A stretch of DNA of 64,000 bases from Streptomyces roseolus (GTDB lineage Bacteria; Actinomycetota; Actinomycetes; Streptomycetales; Streptomycetaceae), in assembly GCF_014649855.1 (NCBI RefSeq), contig NZ_BMTV01000012.1, positions 124,001-188,000 of the forward strand, written 5' to 3'. A program made the translations under genes and the position numbers. This document shows positions 32,525 to 40,523 of the stretch, piece after piece. A model generated the notes under the pieces. The model was not told the origin of the DNA. It did not search any database and was given only the letters and a program-made list of their open reading frames with translations. Every line of letters begins with the position of its first letter. Position 1 is the first letter of the stretch.

Positions 32525-32554
32525 AATGATCGAAACTCCCGTCGTTCGATCATT
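32525..32554. promoter_or_regulatory. Operator 1 of the DUF2264/ABC sugar regulon
   Basis: A perfect inverted repeat AATGATCGAA-N10-TTCGATCATT (core TGATCGA-N12-TCGATCA at 32527-32552). The core ends 15 bases before the -35 of the DUF2264 promoter and covers the -35 region of the divergent regulator gene. The same core with the same spacing recurs at 33725-33750. Confidence 0.8.
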
Positions 32555-32559
32555 TCGTC

Positions 32560-32565
32560 TAAGGT
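32560..32565 (+). promoter_or_regulatory. Candidate -10 of the regulator gene
   Basis: TAAGGT, about 70 bases before the GTG start. Its -35 would fall inside operator 1, which would allow autorepression. Confidence 0.5.
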
Positions 32566-32632
32566 CAAGGGACCCCGGGCCGGGAACCACCGCCGCCGGG
32601 CCGGGAACCACCACCGCGAGGGGGAACCGCAC

Positions 32633-33727
32633 GTGCGCGAGAGTGCCGCCGAACGACACGCCCGACTGCTGGACCTGGTGCGCGAGCGCGGCACGGTCCG
32701 CGTCGCCGAACTGGCCGGCCTCCTGGGGGTCTCCCCGGTGACCGCCCGCCGCGACGCCGAGGCGCTCGCCTCGCGCGGACTGCTCGACCGGGTGCACGGC
32801 CAGGTCTCCTGGCCCCGGGCCGCCGTGCCCGGCGCCCCGGCCGGCGAGGGTCTGGTGCTCGGCCTGCTCGCGCCCTCCGCCACGTACTACTTCGCCGAGG
32901 TCATCCGGGGTGCGCACGAGGCGGCGGCCCGGGCGGGCGCCCGGCTGGTGCTGCGGATCTCGGACTACCGCCCCGAGGAGGACCGGGCCCGCACCGAGGG
33001 GCTGCTCGCGGCCGGCGCCGAGGGCGTGCTGGTGGCACCGGGCTGGCGCGGGCCCGAGGACCGGCTCGCGTACGGCGGCTGGCTGGCGGAGCTGCCCGTG
33101 CCGGCGGTGCTCCTGGAGCGGCGCGCCGAGCCGGGCGGCCCGCTCGACGGCCTGGACCGGGTCTCCTCCGACCACGCCCACGGGGTGCTGCTCGCCCTGC
33201 GCCACCTGCTGGGGCTCGGCCACGCCACCCCGCTGCTGGTGGCGCGCGGGGACTCGCCGACCGCGCTCGCGGTGCGGGCCGGGTACGCGGAGGCGCTGGC
33301 GGTGCTGGGGCTGGAGCAGCCGCTGCCGGTCATCGAGTCCGTGCCGGCCGAGGCGGATCCGGAGGGGTTCGAGCGGGCGGTGCGGGCGCTGTACGAGGCG
33401 GTCCGCTCGGGTGTGGCGAGCGCGGCGCTCGTCCACAACGACGTGGACGCGATCGAGATCACCCAGCGGCTCGCCCCGCTCGGCGTGCGGGTCCCGCAGG
33501 ACCTCGCCCTCATCGCGTACGACGACGAGGTCGCCGCCCTCGCCGACACCCCGCTGACGGCGGTCGCCCCGCCGAAGCGGCAGGTGGGCCGGCACGCCAC
33601 GGAGCTGCTGGTGGAGCGGCTGACCGGGAGCGGGGGCGAGGAGGAGGCGAGCCGGCACGTGAGCCTGCTGCCCCGGCTGCGGGTGCGGGCCTCGTGCGGG
33701 GCCCCGGGCCCGGCTCCCGCCCTCTGA
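32633..33727 (+). CDS. Transcriptional regulator: DeoR-type HTH fused to LacI-type sugar-binding domain
   Basis: 364 residues. The first 60 are a DeoR-like winged helix ('RHARLLDLVRERGTVRVAEL', 'GVSPVTARRDAEALASRGLL'). From about residue 75 on it is a periplasmic-binding-protein fold like LacI/GalR: 'LGLLAPSATYYFAEVIRGAH', 'AEGVLVAPGW', 'VSSDHAHGVLLALRHLLGLG', 'IAYDDEVAALADTPLTAVAPP'. It should sense a sugar or oligosaccharide. GTG start with GAGGGGG 8 bases before it. It lies between the DUF2264 gene and the ABC operon, with an operator on each side. The matching geometry at both promoters suggests it may activate them and repress itself; that is inference. Confidence 0.88.
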   Translation: MRESAAERHARLLDLVRERGTVRVAELAGLLGVSPVTARRDAEALASRGLLDRVHGQVSWPRAAVPGAPAGEGLVLGLLAPSATYYFAEVIRGAHEAAARAGARLVLRISDYRPEEDRARTEGLLAAGAEGVLVAPGWRGPEDRLAYGGWLAELPVPAVLLERRAEPGGPLDGLDRVSSDHAHGVLLALRHLLGLGHATPLLVARGDSPTALAVRAGYAEALAVLGLEQPLPVIESVPAEADPEGFERAVRALYEAVRSGVASAALVHNDVDAIEITQRLAPLGVRVPQDLALIAYDDEVAALADTPLTAVAPPKRQVGRHATELLVERLTGSGGEEEASRHVSLLPRLRVRASCGAPGPAPAL

Positions 33728-33750
33728 TCGATCTGATCTTTTTTCGATCA
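33725..33750. promoter_or_regulatory. Operator 2 of the DUF2264/ABC sugar regulon
   Basis: TGATCGA (33725-33731)-N12-TCGATCA (33744-33750), the same core and spacing as operator 1. Its first bases are the regulator's stop codon, and its end lies 15 bases before the ABC operon -35. Confidence 0.8.
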
Positions 33751-33765
33751 TTCAATCTTTCGCTC

Positions 33766-33794
33766 TTGACTTCGCTCAGGAACGGTCCCAGGAT
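33766..33794 (+). promoter_or_regulatory. Promoter of the ABC sugar importer operon
   Basis: -35 TTGACT (33766-33771), 17 bases, -10 CAGGAT (33789-33794), a good vegetative (HrdB-type) promoter. Start near 33801; the GTG of the binding protein follows at 33836 with CAGGAG before it. Confidence 0.75.
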
Positions 33795-33835
33795 CACGGC
33801 CAACCCCGTCCGCGCCGCCGATCAGGAGCCGTGCC

Positions 33836-35152
33836 GTGAGCCTCAGCTGGAGCAGAACGACCCGCGTCATAGCCGGCACCGCCACCGCCCTCGCCGTCCT
33901 CACGGCCTGCGGCGGGGGCGGTGACGACACCGATTCCGCCGACGGCGAGCCCGTCACGATCACCTTCTGGGGCTGGGCCAAGGGCACCAAGGACGTCGTC
34001 GACGCCTTCAACGCCTCCCACACCGACATCAAGGTGACGTTCGAGGAGATCCCCTCCGGCAACGCCGGCGGCTACGCCAAGATCTCCAACGCCGTGAAGG
34101 CGGGCAACGCCCCCGACCTCGTCTCCATCGAGTACCCCTCGCTCCCCGAGTTCGTCTCCTCCGGCGCCCTCCAGGACATCGGCGAGGCCTTCACCGAGGC
34201 CGACCGCGCGAAGTTCCTCCCCCAGGCCGTCGACCTCACCACCCTCGGCGGCCGGTCCTGGGCCGTCCCCTTCGACGCCGCCCCGCAGGCCTTCTACTAC
34301 CGCAAGGACCTCTTCGAGAAGCACGGGATCGAGGTCCCCGCCACCTGGGACGACTTCCGGAAGGCCGCCGAGCGGGTGAAGAAGGCCGACCCGAAGGCCA
34401 GGATCGCCACCTTCTTCCCCGACGACCCCACCACCTTCGAGGCCATGGCCTGGCAGGCCGGCGCCCAGTGGTTCAAGGCCGAGGACGACACCTGGAAGGT
34501 CGACACCACCGACCCGGCCACCACCAAGGTCACCGCCTACTGGCAGGGCCTCCTCGACGACGGACTCGTCCACAAGAACGCCTCCTTCAGCCCCGAGTGG
34601 ACCGGCTCCCTCAAGAACGGCACCACCCTCGGCTACCTCGGCGCCTCCTGGGGCGCCGGCGTCCTCAAGGGCACCCTCCCCGAGCAGTCCGGCAAGTGGG
34701 CCGTCGCCCCCGTGCCGAGCTGGGACGGCAGGCCCGCCTCCGGGATGCTCGGCGGCTCCACCTTCGCCGTGCCGAAGAACAGCACGAAGAAGGCGGCCGC
34801 CGTCGAGTTCGCGGAGTGGATGACCACCACCGAGGAGGGCGTGAAGGCCCGCATCGCCTCCGGCACCTCCAGCGCCTTCCCCGCCGCGACCGCCCTGCGT
34901 CCCGCCGCCAAGAAGGCCTTCGACGCCGGCTACTACGGCGGCCAGGACATCTACGCCCTCTTCGAGGCGGCCGGCGCCTCCATCTCCCCGCGGTGGTCCT
35001 GGGGCCCCACCACCGGCACCACCAACACCGCCATCAAGGACCGCTTCGGCGCCGTCGCCCCCGGCGGCCCCACCCTCGCCGAGGCGGTGAAGGCCGGCCA
35101 CGACGCCACCGTCGCCGAGCTCACCAAGCGCGGCCTGAAGGTCGAGGGCTGA
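33836..35152 (+). CDS. Sugar ABC transporter substrate-binding lipoprotein
   Basis: 438 residues of the family-1 extracellular solute-binding type. The signal peptide ends in lipobox LTAC with Cys25, so it is membrane-anchored outside. 'VTITFWGWAKGTKDVVDAFN' starts the mature fold, and 'APDLVSIEYPSLPEFVSSGAL' and 'AAPQAFYYRKDLFEKHGIEVP' are typical of oligosaccharide-binding members. It delivers sugar to the two permeases that follow 4 bases downstream. The operon has no ATPase; in Streptomyces many sugar importers share the ATPase MsiK, encoded elsewhere. The ligand is not evident. Confidence 0.93.
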   Translation: MSLSWSRTTRVIAGTATALAVLTACGGGGDDTDSADGEPVTITFWGWAKGTKDVVDAFNASHTDIKVTFEEIPSGNAGGYAKISNAVKAGNAPDLVSIEYPSLPEFVSSGALQDIGEAFTEADRAKFLPQAVDLTTLGGRSWAVPFDAAPQAFYYRKDLFEKHGIEVPATWDDFRKAAERVKKADPKARIATFFPDDPTTFEAMAWQAGAQWFKAEDDTWKVDTTDPATTKVTAYWQGLLDDGLVHKNASFSPEWTGSLKNGTTLGYLGASWGAGVLKGTLPEQSGKWAVAPVPSWDGRPASGMLGGSTFAVPKNSTKKAAAVEFAEWMTTTEEGVKARIASGTSSAFPAATALRPAAKKAFDAGYYGGQDIYALFEAAGASISPRWSWGPTTGTTNTAIKDRFGAVAPGGPTLAEAVKAGHDATVAELTKRGLKVEG

Positions 35153-35156
35153 GCGC

Positions 35157-36047
35157 GTGAAGGCCCGCACCCGTGCCGCGGCACTCCTGCTGACCCCCTT
35201 CCTCCTGCTCTTCACCGCGGTGCTGGTGGTGCCGATCGGCTACGCGGTCTGGCTGAGCCTCTTCACCGAGAAGCAGTCGGGACTGGGCTTCGGCGGCTCC
35301 GAGACCGTCTTCACCGGCCTCGGCAACTACGCCACGGCACTGGGTGACCGGGCCTTCCGCGAGGGCTTCGGCGTGCTGCTCGGCTACTGCCTGCTCTACC
35401 TGCCGCTGCTGCTCGGCGGCGCCCTCGGCCTCGCCCTCCTCCTCGACTCCGCCCTCGCCCGCGCCCGCCGCTTCTTCCAGCTCGCGCTCTTCCTGCCGCA
35501 CGCCGTGCCCGGCATCATCGCCGCGCTGATCTGGGTCTACCTCTACACGCCCCAACTCAGCCCGGTCGTGAAGGCGATGGAGGCCGGCGGGATCGGCTTC
35601 GACTTCTTCTCCCCCGAGGGCGCGCTGCCGTCCGTCGTCAACATCGCCCTCTGGGAGTGGCTCGGCTACAACCTGATCATCTTCTACGCCGCCCTCCAGG
35701 CCATCGACCGCTCCGTCCTCGAAGCCGCCACCGTCGACGGCGCCGGCGCCTGGCGCACCGCCTTCTCCGTCAAGGTCCCGCTGCTCCGCGGCTCCCTGGC
35801 GATGGTCGGCCTCTTCACCGTCATCGGCTCCCTCCAGCTCTTCACCGAACCGCTGATCCTCAGCAGGGGCACGGGCTCCGCCGTCACCTCCACCTGGACG
35901 CCGAACATGTACGCGTACTCCGCCGCCTTCGACCGCAACGACTACGGCCTGGCCGCGGCCGCCTCGATCCTGCTCGCCCTGACCGCCGCGCTGCTCTCCT
36001 TCGCCGTCACCCGCCTCACCCGGGACCGGAAGGAGAAGGCCGCATGA
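35157..36047 (+). CDS. Sugar ABC transporter permease 1 (MalF-like)
   Basis: 296 residues with six membrane helices and the cytoplasmic EAA loop 'LEAATVDGAGAWRTAFSVKVP' that contacts the ATPase. It starts with GTG 4 bases after the binding-protein stop, and its end overlaps the ATG of the second permease (ATGA), so the three are one operon. Length and topology fit the MalF/UgpA family without the large periplasmic loop of E. coli MalF. Confidence 0.93.
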   Translation: MKARTRAAALLLTPFLLLFTAVLVVPIGYAVWLSLFTEKQSGLGFGGSETVFTGLGNYATALGDRAFREGFGVLLGYCLLYLPLLLGGALGLALLLDSALARARRFFQLALFLPHAVPGIIAALIWVYLYTPQLSPVVKAMEAGGIGFDFFSPEGALPSVVNIALWEWLGYNLIIFYAALQAIDRSVLEAATVDGAGAWRTAFSVKVPLLRGSLAMVGLFTVIGSLQLFTEPLILSRGTGSAVTSTWTPNMYAYSAAFDRNDYGLAAAASILLALTAALLSFAVTRLTRDRKEKAA

Positions 36048-36892
36048 GCACCCCCCGCTCCCGCTGGCTGTCGAAGGGCGCCGTCAACGGCGTCCTCCTC
36101 CTGGCCACCTGCTACATGCTCTTCCCGCTCGTCTGGCTGGTCACCGCCGCCACCAAGGACGCCGGCGGCCTCCTCGCCGGCGACGCCTTCTCCTTCGAGG
36201 GCTTCGACCTCGGCGGCAACCTCGCCCGGCTCGCCGCGTACAACGACGGCGTCTACTTCCGCTGGTACCTCAACAGCCTCCTCTACGCCGGCGTCGGCGC
36301 CGCCGCCTGCGCGCTGATCAGCGTCGCCGCCGGATACGCCTTCCACGTCTACGACTTCCGCGGCAAGGAGAAGCTCTTCGGCCTCGTCCTGCTCGGCGTC
36401 CTCGTCCCCACCACCGCGCTCGCCCTGCCGATGTACCTGCTCGCCAGCGACCTGGGGATCGTCAACACCTACGCCGCCGTGCTCCTCCCGGTCCTCGTCA
36501 ACCCCTTCGGGGTCTACCTGTCCCGGGTGCTGTGCGCCGCCTACGTCCCCGACGAGGTCCTGGAGGCCGCCCGCATCGACGGCGCCGGCGAGCTGCGGGT
36601 CTTCTGGTCGATCGGTCTGCGCACGGTCATGCCGGGCTTCGTGACCGTCTTCCTCTTCCAGTTCACCGCCGTCTGGAACAACTTCTTCCTCCCCCTGGTG
36701 ATGCTCTCCGACCAGAAGCTCTTCCCGCTGAGCCTCGGCCTGTACGCGTGGAACAGCAACGCCCACGCCGAACCGGACTACTACCCCCTGGTCGTCACCG
36801 GCTCCCTGCTCGCCGTCGTCCCCCTCGTCCTCGCCTTCGTCTCGCTCCAGCGCCACTGGAGGGCCGGCCTCACCGCCGGCAGCGTCAAGTGA
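36044..36892 (+). CDS. Sugar ABC transporter permease 2 (MalG-like)
   Basis: 282 residues, six helices, EAA loop 'LEAARIDGAGELRVFWSIGL'. The ATG overlaps the stop of permease 1 by four bases (ATGA), a sign of translational coupling. It pairs with permease 1 as the heterodimeric channel. Confidence 0.93.
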   Translation: MSTPRSRWLSKGAVNGVLLLATCYMLFPLVWLVTAATKDAGGLLAGDAFSFEGFDLGGNLARLAAYNDGVYFRWYLNSLLYAGVGAAACALISVAAGYAFHVYDFRGKEKLFGLVLLGVLVPTTALALPMYLLASDLGIVNTYAAVLLPVLVNPFGVYLSRVLCAAYVPDEVLEAARIDGAGELRVFWSIGLRTVMPGFVTVFLFQFTAVWNNFFLPLVMLSDQKLFPLSLGLYAWNSNAHAEPDYYPLVVTGSLLAVVPLVLAFVSLQRHWRAGLTAGSVK

Positions 36893-36905
36893 GGAGCCCC
36901 GTCAC

Positions 36906-37946
36906 GTGAGGAGCTCACCTCCCACCATGCACCCGACCACCGACCACCGCCCCGCCCTGCTGCTCGCGATGGGCCCCGGCGTCGCCGACCGCCTCCTCAC
37001 CGACGCCCACCGCACCCGTCTCGCGGCCCTCACCCGGACCGACCCGTACCTGGTCGCCCACGACCTGACCGCCCCCGGCCCCCGCGCCGCCGCCGCCCTC
37101 GCCGAGGCCGAACTCCTCCTCACCTGCTGGGGCGCCACCCCGCTCACCCCGGAGGTGCTCGCCCGCGCCCCCCGCCTCAAGGCCGTGGTGCACGCGGCCG
37201 GTTCGGTCAAGCACCACATCACCGACGCCTGCTGGGAGCGCGGCCTGAAGGTCACCAGCGCCGCCGCCGCCAACGCGCTCCCCGTCGCCGAGTACACCCT
37301 CGCCGCGATCCTCTTCGCCGGGAAGCGGGTGCTGCCCGCGGCCCGGCGGTACGCCGAACTCCGCGCCGGCCACGGCTGGCTCGCCGAGTCCGCCGCCTGG
37401 GGCAACTACCGCCGCACGGTCGGCATCGTCGGCGCCTCCCGCATCGGCCGCCGGGTCGTCGACCTCCTGCGCCCCTTCGACGTCGAGGTGCTGCTCCACG
37501 ACCCGTACCTGACGGCGGCCCCGCCGGGCGCGGCCCTCACCGGCCTGGACGAACTCTGCGCCCGCAGCTCGGTGGTCTCCGTGCACGCGCCGCAGCTCCC
37601 GTCCACGTACCGCATGATCGGCCCCCGCCAGCTCGCCGCCCTGCCTGACGGCGCCACCCTGATCAACACCTCCCGGGGTTCCCTGGTCGACGAGGACGCC
37701 CTCCTGCCGCACCTCACCGCGGGCCGCCTCCACGCGGTCCTCGACGTCACCGACCCCGAGCTGCCGCCGCCCGACTCCCCGCTCTACAGCCTGCCCAACG
37801 TCCTGCTCACCCCGCACATCGCCGGCTCCCTCGGCAACGAGCTGCACCGGATGGCCGATCAGGCTCTGGACGAGATCGTCCGCTACGCCCGCGGCGAGCC
37901 CTTCGTGGAGGAGGTCAGGGCCGCCGACCTGACGCACTCGGCCTAG
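36906..37946 (+). CDS. D-isomer-specific 2-hydroxyacid dehydrogenase family protein
   Basis: 346 residues. Rossmann loop 'VGIVGASRIGRRVVDLLRPF', 'TLINTSRGSLVDEDALLPHL' with the catalytic Arg region, and the catalytic His in 'LLTPHIAGSLGNELHRM'. It reduces or oxidises a 2-hydroxy/2-keto acid with NAD(P)H. It lies 13 bases behind the permease gene and so belongs to the sugar operon, suggesting that the imported compound is catabolised through a keto- or aldonic acid. The GTG at 36906 has GAGGAG before it; an ATG at 36927 is an alternative start. The exact acid is unknown. Confidence 0.88.
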   Translation: MRSSPPTMHPTTDHRPALLLAMGPGVADRLLTDAHRTRLAALTRTDPYLVAHDLTAPGPRAAAALAEAELLLTCWGATPLTPEVLARAPRLKAVVHAAGSVKHHITDACWERGLKVTSAAAANALPVAEYTLAAILFAGKRVLPAARRYAELRAGHGWLAESAAWGNYRRTVGIVGASRIGRRVVDLLRPFDVEVLLHDPYLTAAPPGAALTGLDELCARSSVVSVHAPQLPSTYRMIGPRQLAALPDGATLINTSRGSLVDEDALLPHLTAGRLHAVLDVTDPELPPPDSPLYSLPNVLLTPHIAGSLGNELHRMADQALDEIVRYARGEPFVEEVRAADLTHSA

Positions 37947-37999
37947 ACCGGCCTAGACTGGAGGGGTCCACCCGCGGCTTCGCCCGGTCGGAGGCGGCC

Positions 38000-38698
38000 A
38001 TGACCTTCGTGCAGATCATCGATTGCAGGACGAGCCAGGTCGAGGAGCTCAACCGGCTCATGGACCGCTGGGTCGAGCAGACCCGGGGGAAACGGACCGC
38101 CACCCACGCCGTCGTCGGCACCGACCGGTCGGACGCCCAGCACGTCGTGGAGATCGTGGAGTTCCCCTCGTACGACGTGGCGATGCGCAACTCCCAGCTG
38201 CCGGAGACCGACCGGATCTTCCGGGAGATGGTCGCCCTCTGCGACGAGATGCCCACCTTCACCGACCTGGACGTGGTCCGGGACGAGGCGCTGTACAAAG
38301 CGAACGCGCGGCAGCTGTTCGGGATGCTCGCGGACGGCACCGACCTGGCCCTGCTCGACGGCGTCCTCGCCGAGGGCTACCACGACCACGATCCGACGAA
38401 CCCGCAGGACGTCCTCGGGATGGACGCGGTCCGGCGCGAGGTGGAGGAGTGGCGCGCGGGCTTCGACTTCGCGTTCGCGGTCGAGGACCAGATCGCGGAG
38501 GGCGACCGCGTGTGCACCCGCTGGACGTGGACCGGCACCCATGTCGGGGACTTCATGGGCCTCCAGCCGACCGGCATGGAGGTCACCATGACCGGGACCA
38601 CCCTCCACCGCTTCCGCGACGACGGGAAGATCGCCGAGGGCTGGTGGCAGTACGACCTGCTCGGGCTGATGAACCGGCTCGGCGCGGTCGAGACCTGA
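38000..38698 (+). CDS. SnoaL-like (NTF2-fold) protein with N-terminal ABM-like domain
   Basis: 232 residues. Residues 1-95 look like a ferredoxin-like dimeric alpha/beta-barrel (ABM) domain ('MTFVQIIDCRTSQVEELNRL', 'HVVEIVEFPSYDVAMRNSQL'). Residues 110-230 are a SnoaL-like domain: 'YHDHDPTNPQDVLGMDAVRR', 'RVCTRWTWTGTHVGDFMGL', 'GMEVTMTGTTLHRFRDDGKIAEGWWQYD'-like pattern. SnoaL domains include polyketide cyclases and many small-molecule-binding proteins of unknown role. A single gene ending in a strong terminator. Confidence 0.78.
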   Translation: MTFVQIIDCRTSQVEELNRLMDRWVEQTRGKRTATHAVVGTDRSDAQHVVEIVEFPSYDVAMRNSQLPETDRIFREMVALCDEMPTFTDLDVVRDEALYKANARQLFGMLADGTDLALLDGVLAEGYHDHDPTNPQDVLGMDAVRREVEEWRAGFDFAFAVEDQIAEGDRVCTRWTWTGTHVGDFMGLQPTGMEVTMTGTTLHRFRDDGKIAEGWWQYDLLGLMNRLGAVET

Positions 38699-38743
38699 GG
38701 GCCGAGGGGCGGGCCCGGCGCGGACGCGCCCCGAGGAACGGGC

Positions 38744-38780
38744 GAGGCCCGGTGCCCCCGCGACGGGGGCACCGGGCCTC
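38744..38780. terminator. Bidirectional terminator between the SnoaL-like gene and groEL1
   Basis: A perfect 16-base-pair stem (38744-38759 with 38765-38780), five-base loop GCGAC, between convergent genes. Confidence 0.85.
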
Positions 38781-38794
38781 GTGACGTGGGAACG

Positions 38795-40417
38795 TCAGTG
38801 GGAGTGACCGTGGCCGTGACCGTGGTCCGCCGGCTCCTCCTCCTTCTTCTCCACCACGAGGGTCTCGGTGGTGAGGAGCAGGGAGGCGATCGACGCGGCG
38901 TTCTCCAGGGCGGAGCGCGTGACCTTCACCGGGTCGATGACGCCGGCCTTGACCAGGTCGCCGTACTCGCCGGTGGCGGCGTTGAAGCCCTGGCCCTTGT
39001 CGAGCTCGGCGACCTTGGAGGTGATGACGTAGCCCTCCAGGCCGGCGTTCTCGGCGATCCAGCGCAGCGGCTCGACGGCGGCGCGGCGGACGACGGCGAC
39101 ACCGGTGGCCTCGTCGCCCTCCTTGCCGAGGTTGCCCTCCAGGACCTTGACGGCGTGGACGAGCGCGGAGCCACCACCGGAGACGATGCCCTCCTCGACC
39201 GCGGCGCGGGTCGCGGAGATGGCGTCCTCCAGACGGTGCTTCTTCTCCTTCAGCTCCACCTCGGTGGCGGCGCCGACCTTGATCACGCACACGCCGCCGG
39301 CCAGCTTCGCGAGGCGCTCCTGGAGCTTCTCGCGGTCCCAGTCGGAGTCCGTGGACTCGATCTCGGCCTTGATCTGGGCGACGCGGCCCGCGACGTCGGC
39401 GGAGTCGCCGCCGCCGTCGACGATGGTGGTGTCGTCCTTGGTGACGGTGACGCGGCGGGCGGTGCCCAGCACGTCGAGACCGGCCTGGTCGAGCTTGAGG
39501 CCGACCTCCTCGGCGATGACGGTGGCACCGGTGAGGGTAGCCATGTCGCCGAGCATCGCCTTGCGGCGGTCGCCGAAGCCGGGGGCCTTGACGGCGACGG
39601 CGTTGAAGGTGCCGCGGATCTTGTTGACGACGAGGGTGGAGAGCGCCTCGCCCTCGACGTCCTCGGCGATGATCAGCAGCGGCTTGGAGCCACCGGACTG
39701 GATGACCTTCTCCAGGAGGGGCAGCAGGTCCTGGATGGAGGAGATCTTGCCCTGGTGGATCAGGATGTACGGGTCGTCGAGGACGGCCTCCATGCGCTCC
39801 TGGTCGGTCACCATGTACGGGGACAGGTAGCCCTTGTCGAAGGCCATGCCCTCGGTGAAGTCGAGCTCCAGGCCGAAGGTGTTGGACTCCTCGACGGTGA
39901 TGACACCGTCCTTGCCGACCTTGTCCATGGCCTCGGCGATGAGCTCGCCGACCTGCTGGTCCTGGGCGGAGAGCGCGGCGACGGCGGCGATGTCCGACTT
40001 GTCGTCGATCGGGCGCGCGGTGGCGAGCAGCTCGTCGGAGACGGCCTTGACGGCGGCGTCGATGCCCTTCTTCAGGGAGGCCGGGGAGGCGCCGGCGGCG
40101 ACGTTGCGCAGACCCTCGCGGACGAGCGCCTGGGCGAGCACGGTGGCGGTGGTGGTGCCGTCACCCGCGATGTCGTTGGTCTTGGTCGCCACCTCCTTGA
40201 CGAGCTGGGCGCCGAGGTTCTCGTACGGGTCCTCGATCTCGACCTCGCGGGCGATCGTGACACCGTCGTTGGTGATGGTGGGGGCGCCGAACTTCTTGTC
40301 GATGACGACGTTGCGGCCCTTGGGGCCGATCGTCACCTTCACCGTGTCGGCAAGCTTGTTGACGCCGCGCTCAAGGGCGCGACGGGCGTCCTCGTCGAAC
40401 TTCAGGATCTTCGCCAT
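38795..40417 (-). CDS. groEL1: Chaperonin GroEL1 (60 kDa) with histidine-rich tail
   Basis: ATP-driven protein-folding chaperonin. 540 residues. Conserved 'VTIGPKGRNVVIDKKFGAPTI', 'NDIAGDGTTTATVLAQALV' with the catalytic Asp, 'APGFGDRRKAML' and 'EEGIVSGGGSALV'. It ends with GHGHGHSH instead of the Gly/Met repeat of E. coli, as known for actinobacterial GroEL1 (the GroEL2 type ends GGM). From the literature the His tail can bind metals. It follows groES with a 106-base gap holding a hairpin. Controlled by CIRCE/HrcA through the groES promoter. Confidence 0.96.
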   Translation of the reverse strand: MAKILKFDEDARRALERGVNKLADTVKVTIGPKGRNVVIDKKFGAPTITNDGVTIAREVEIEDPYENLGAQLVKEVATKTNDIAGDGTTTATVLAQALVREGLRNVAAGASPASLKKGIDAAVKAVSDELLATARPIDDKSDIAAVAALSAQDQQVGELIAEAMDKVGKDGVITVEESNTFGLELDFTEGMAFDKGYLSPYMVTDQERMEAVLDDPYILIHQGKISSIQDLLPLLEKVIQSGGSKPLLIIAEDVEGEALSTLVVNKIRGTFNAVAVKAPGFGDRRKAMLGDMATLTGATVIAEEVGLKLDQAGLDVLGTARRVTVTKDDTTIVDGGGDSADVAGRVAQIKAEIESTDSDWDREKLQERLAKLAGGVCVIKVGAATEVELKEKKHRLEDAISATRAAVEEGIVSGGGSALVHAVKVLEGNLGKEGDEATGVAVVRRAAVEPLRWIAENAGLEGYVITSKVAELDKGQGFNAATGEYGDLVKAGVIDPVKVTRSALENAASIASLLLTTETLVVEKKEEEPADHGHGHGHSH

Positions 40418-40457
40418 GGGAGCGATTCAGCCCTCTCGGAAATCGTGTGGGAAAACA

Positions 40458-40505
40458 AACCGCGCCCCTGGACGCCCAAGTAATCAAGGGGTCAGGGGCG
40501 CGGTT
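40458..40505 (-). terminator. Terminator-like hairpin between groES and groEL1
   Basis: A 13-base-pair stem (40458-40470 with 40493-40505) with a 22-base loop, followed leftward by TGTTTTCC. It may attenuate or process the transcript so that groES is made in excess or separately from groEL1. Confidence 0.6.
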
Positions 40506-40523
40506 CAAAGCAGGTACGTCGTC

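Noticed and set aside
27625..38698. Prophage or integrative element as origin of the accessory block
   Set aside because: No integrase, transposase, attachment repeats or tRNA edge, and codon/base use does not differ from the flanks.
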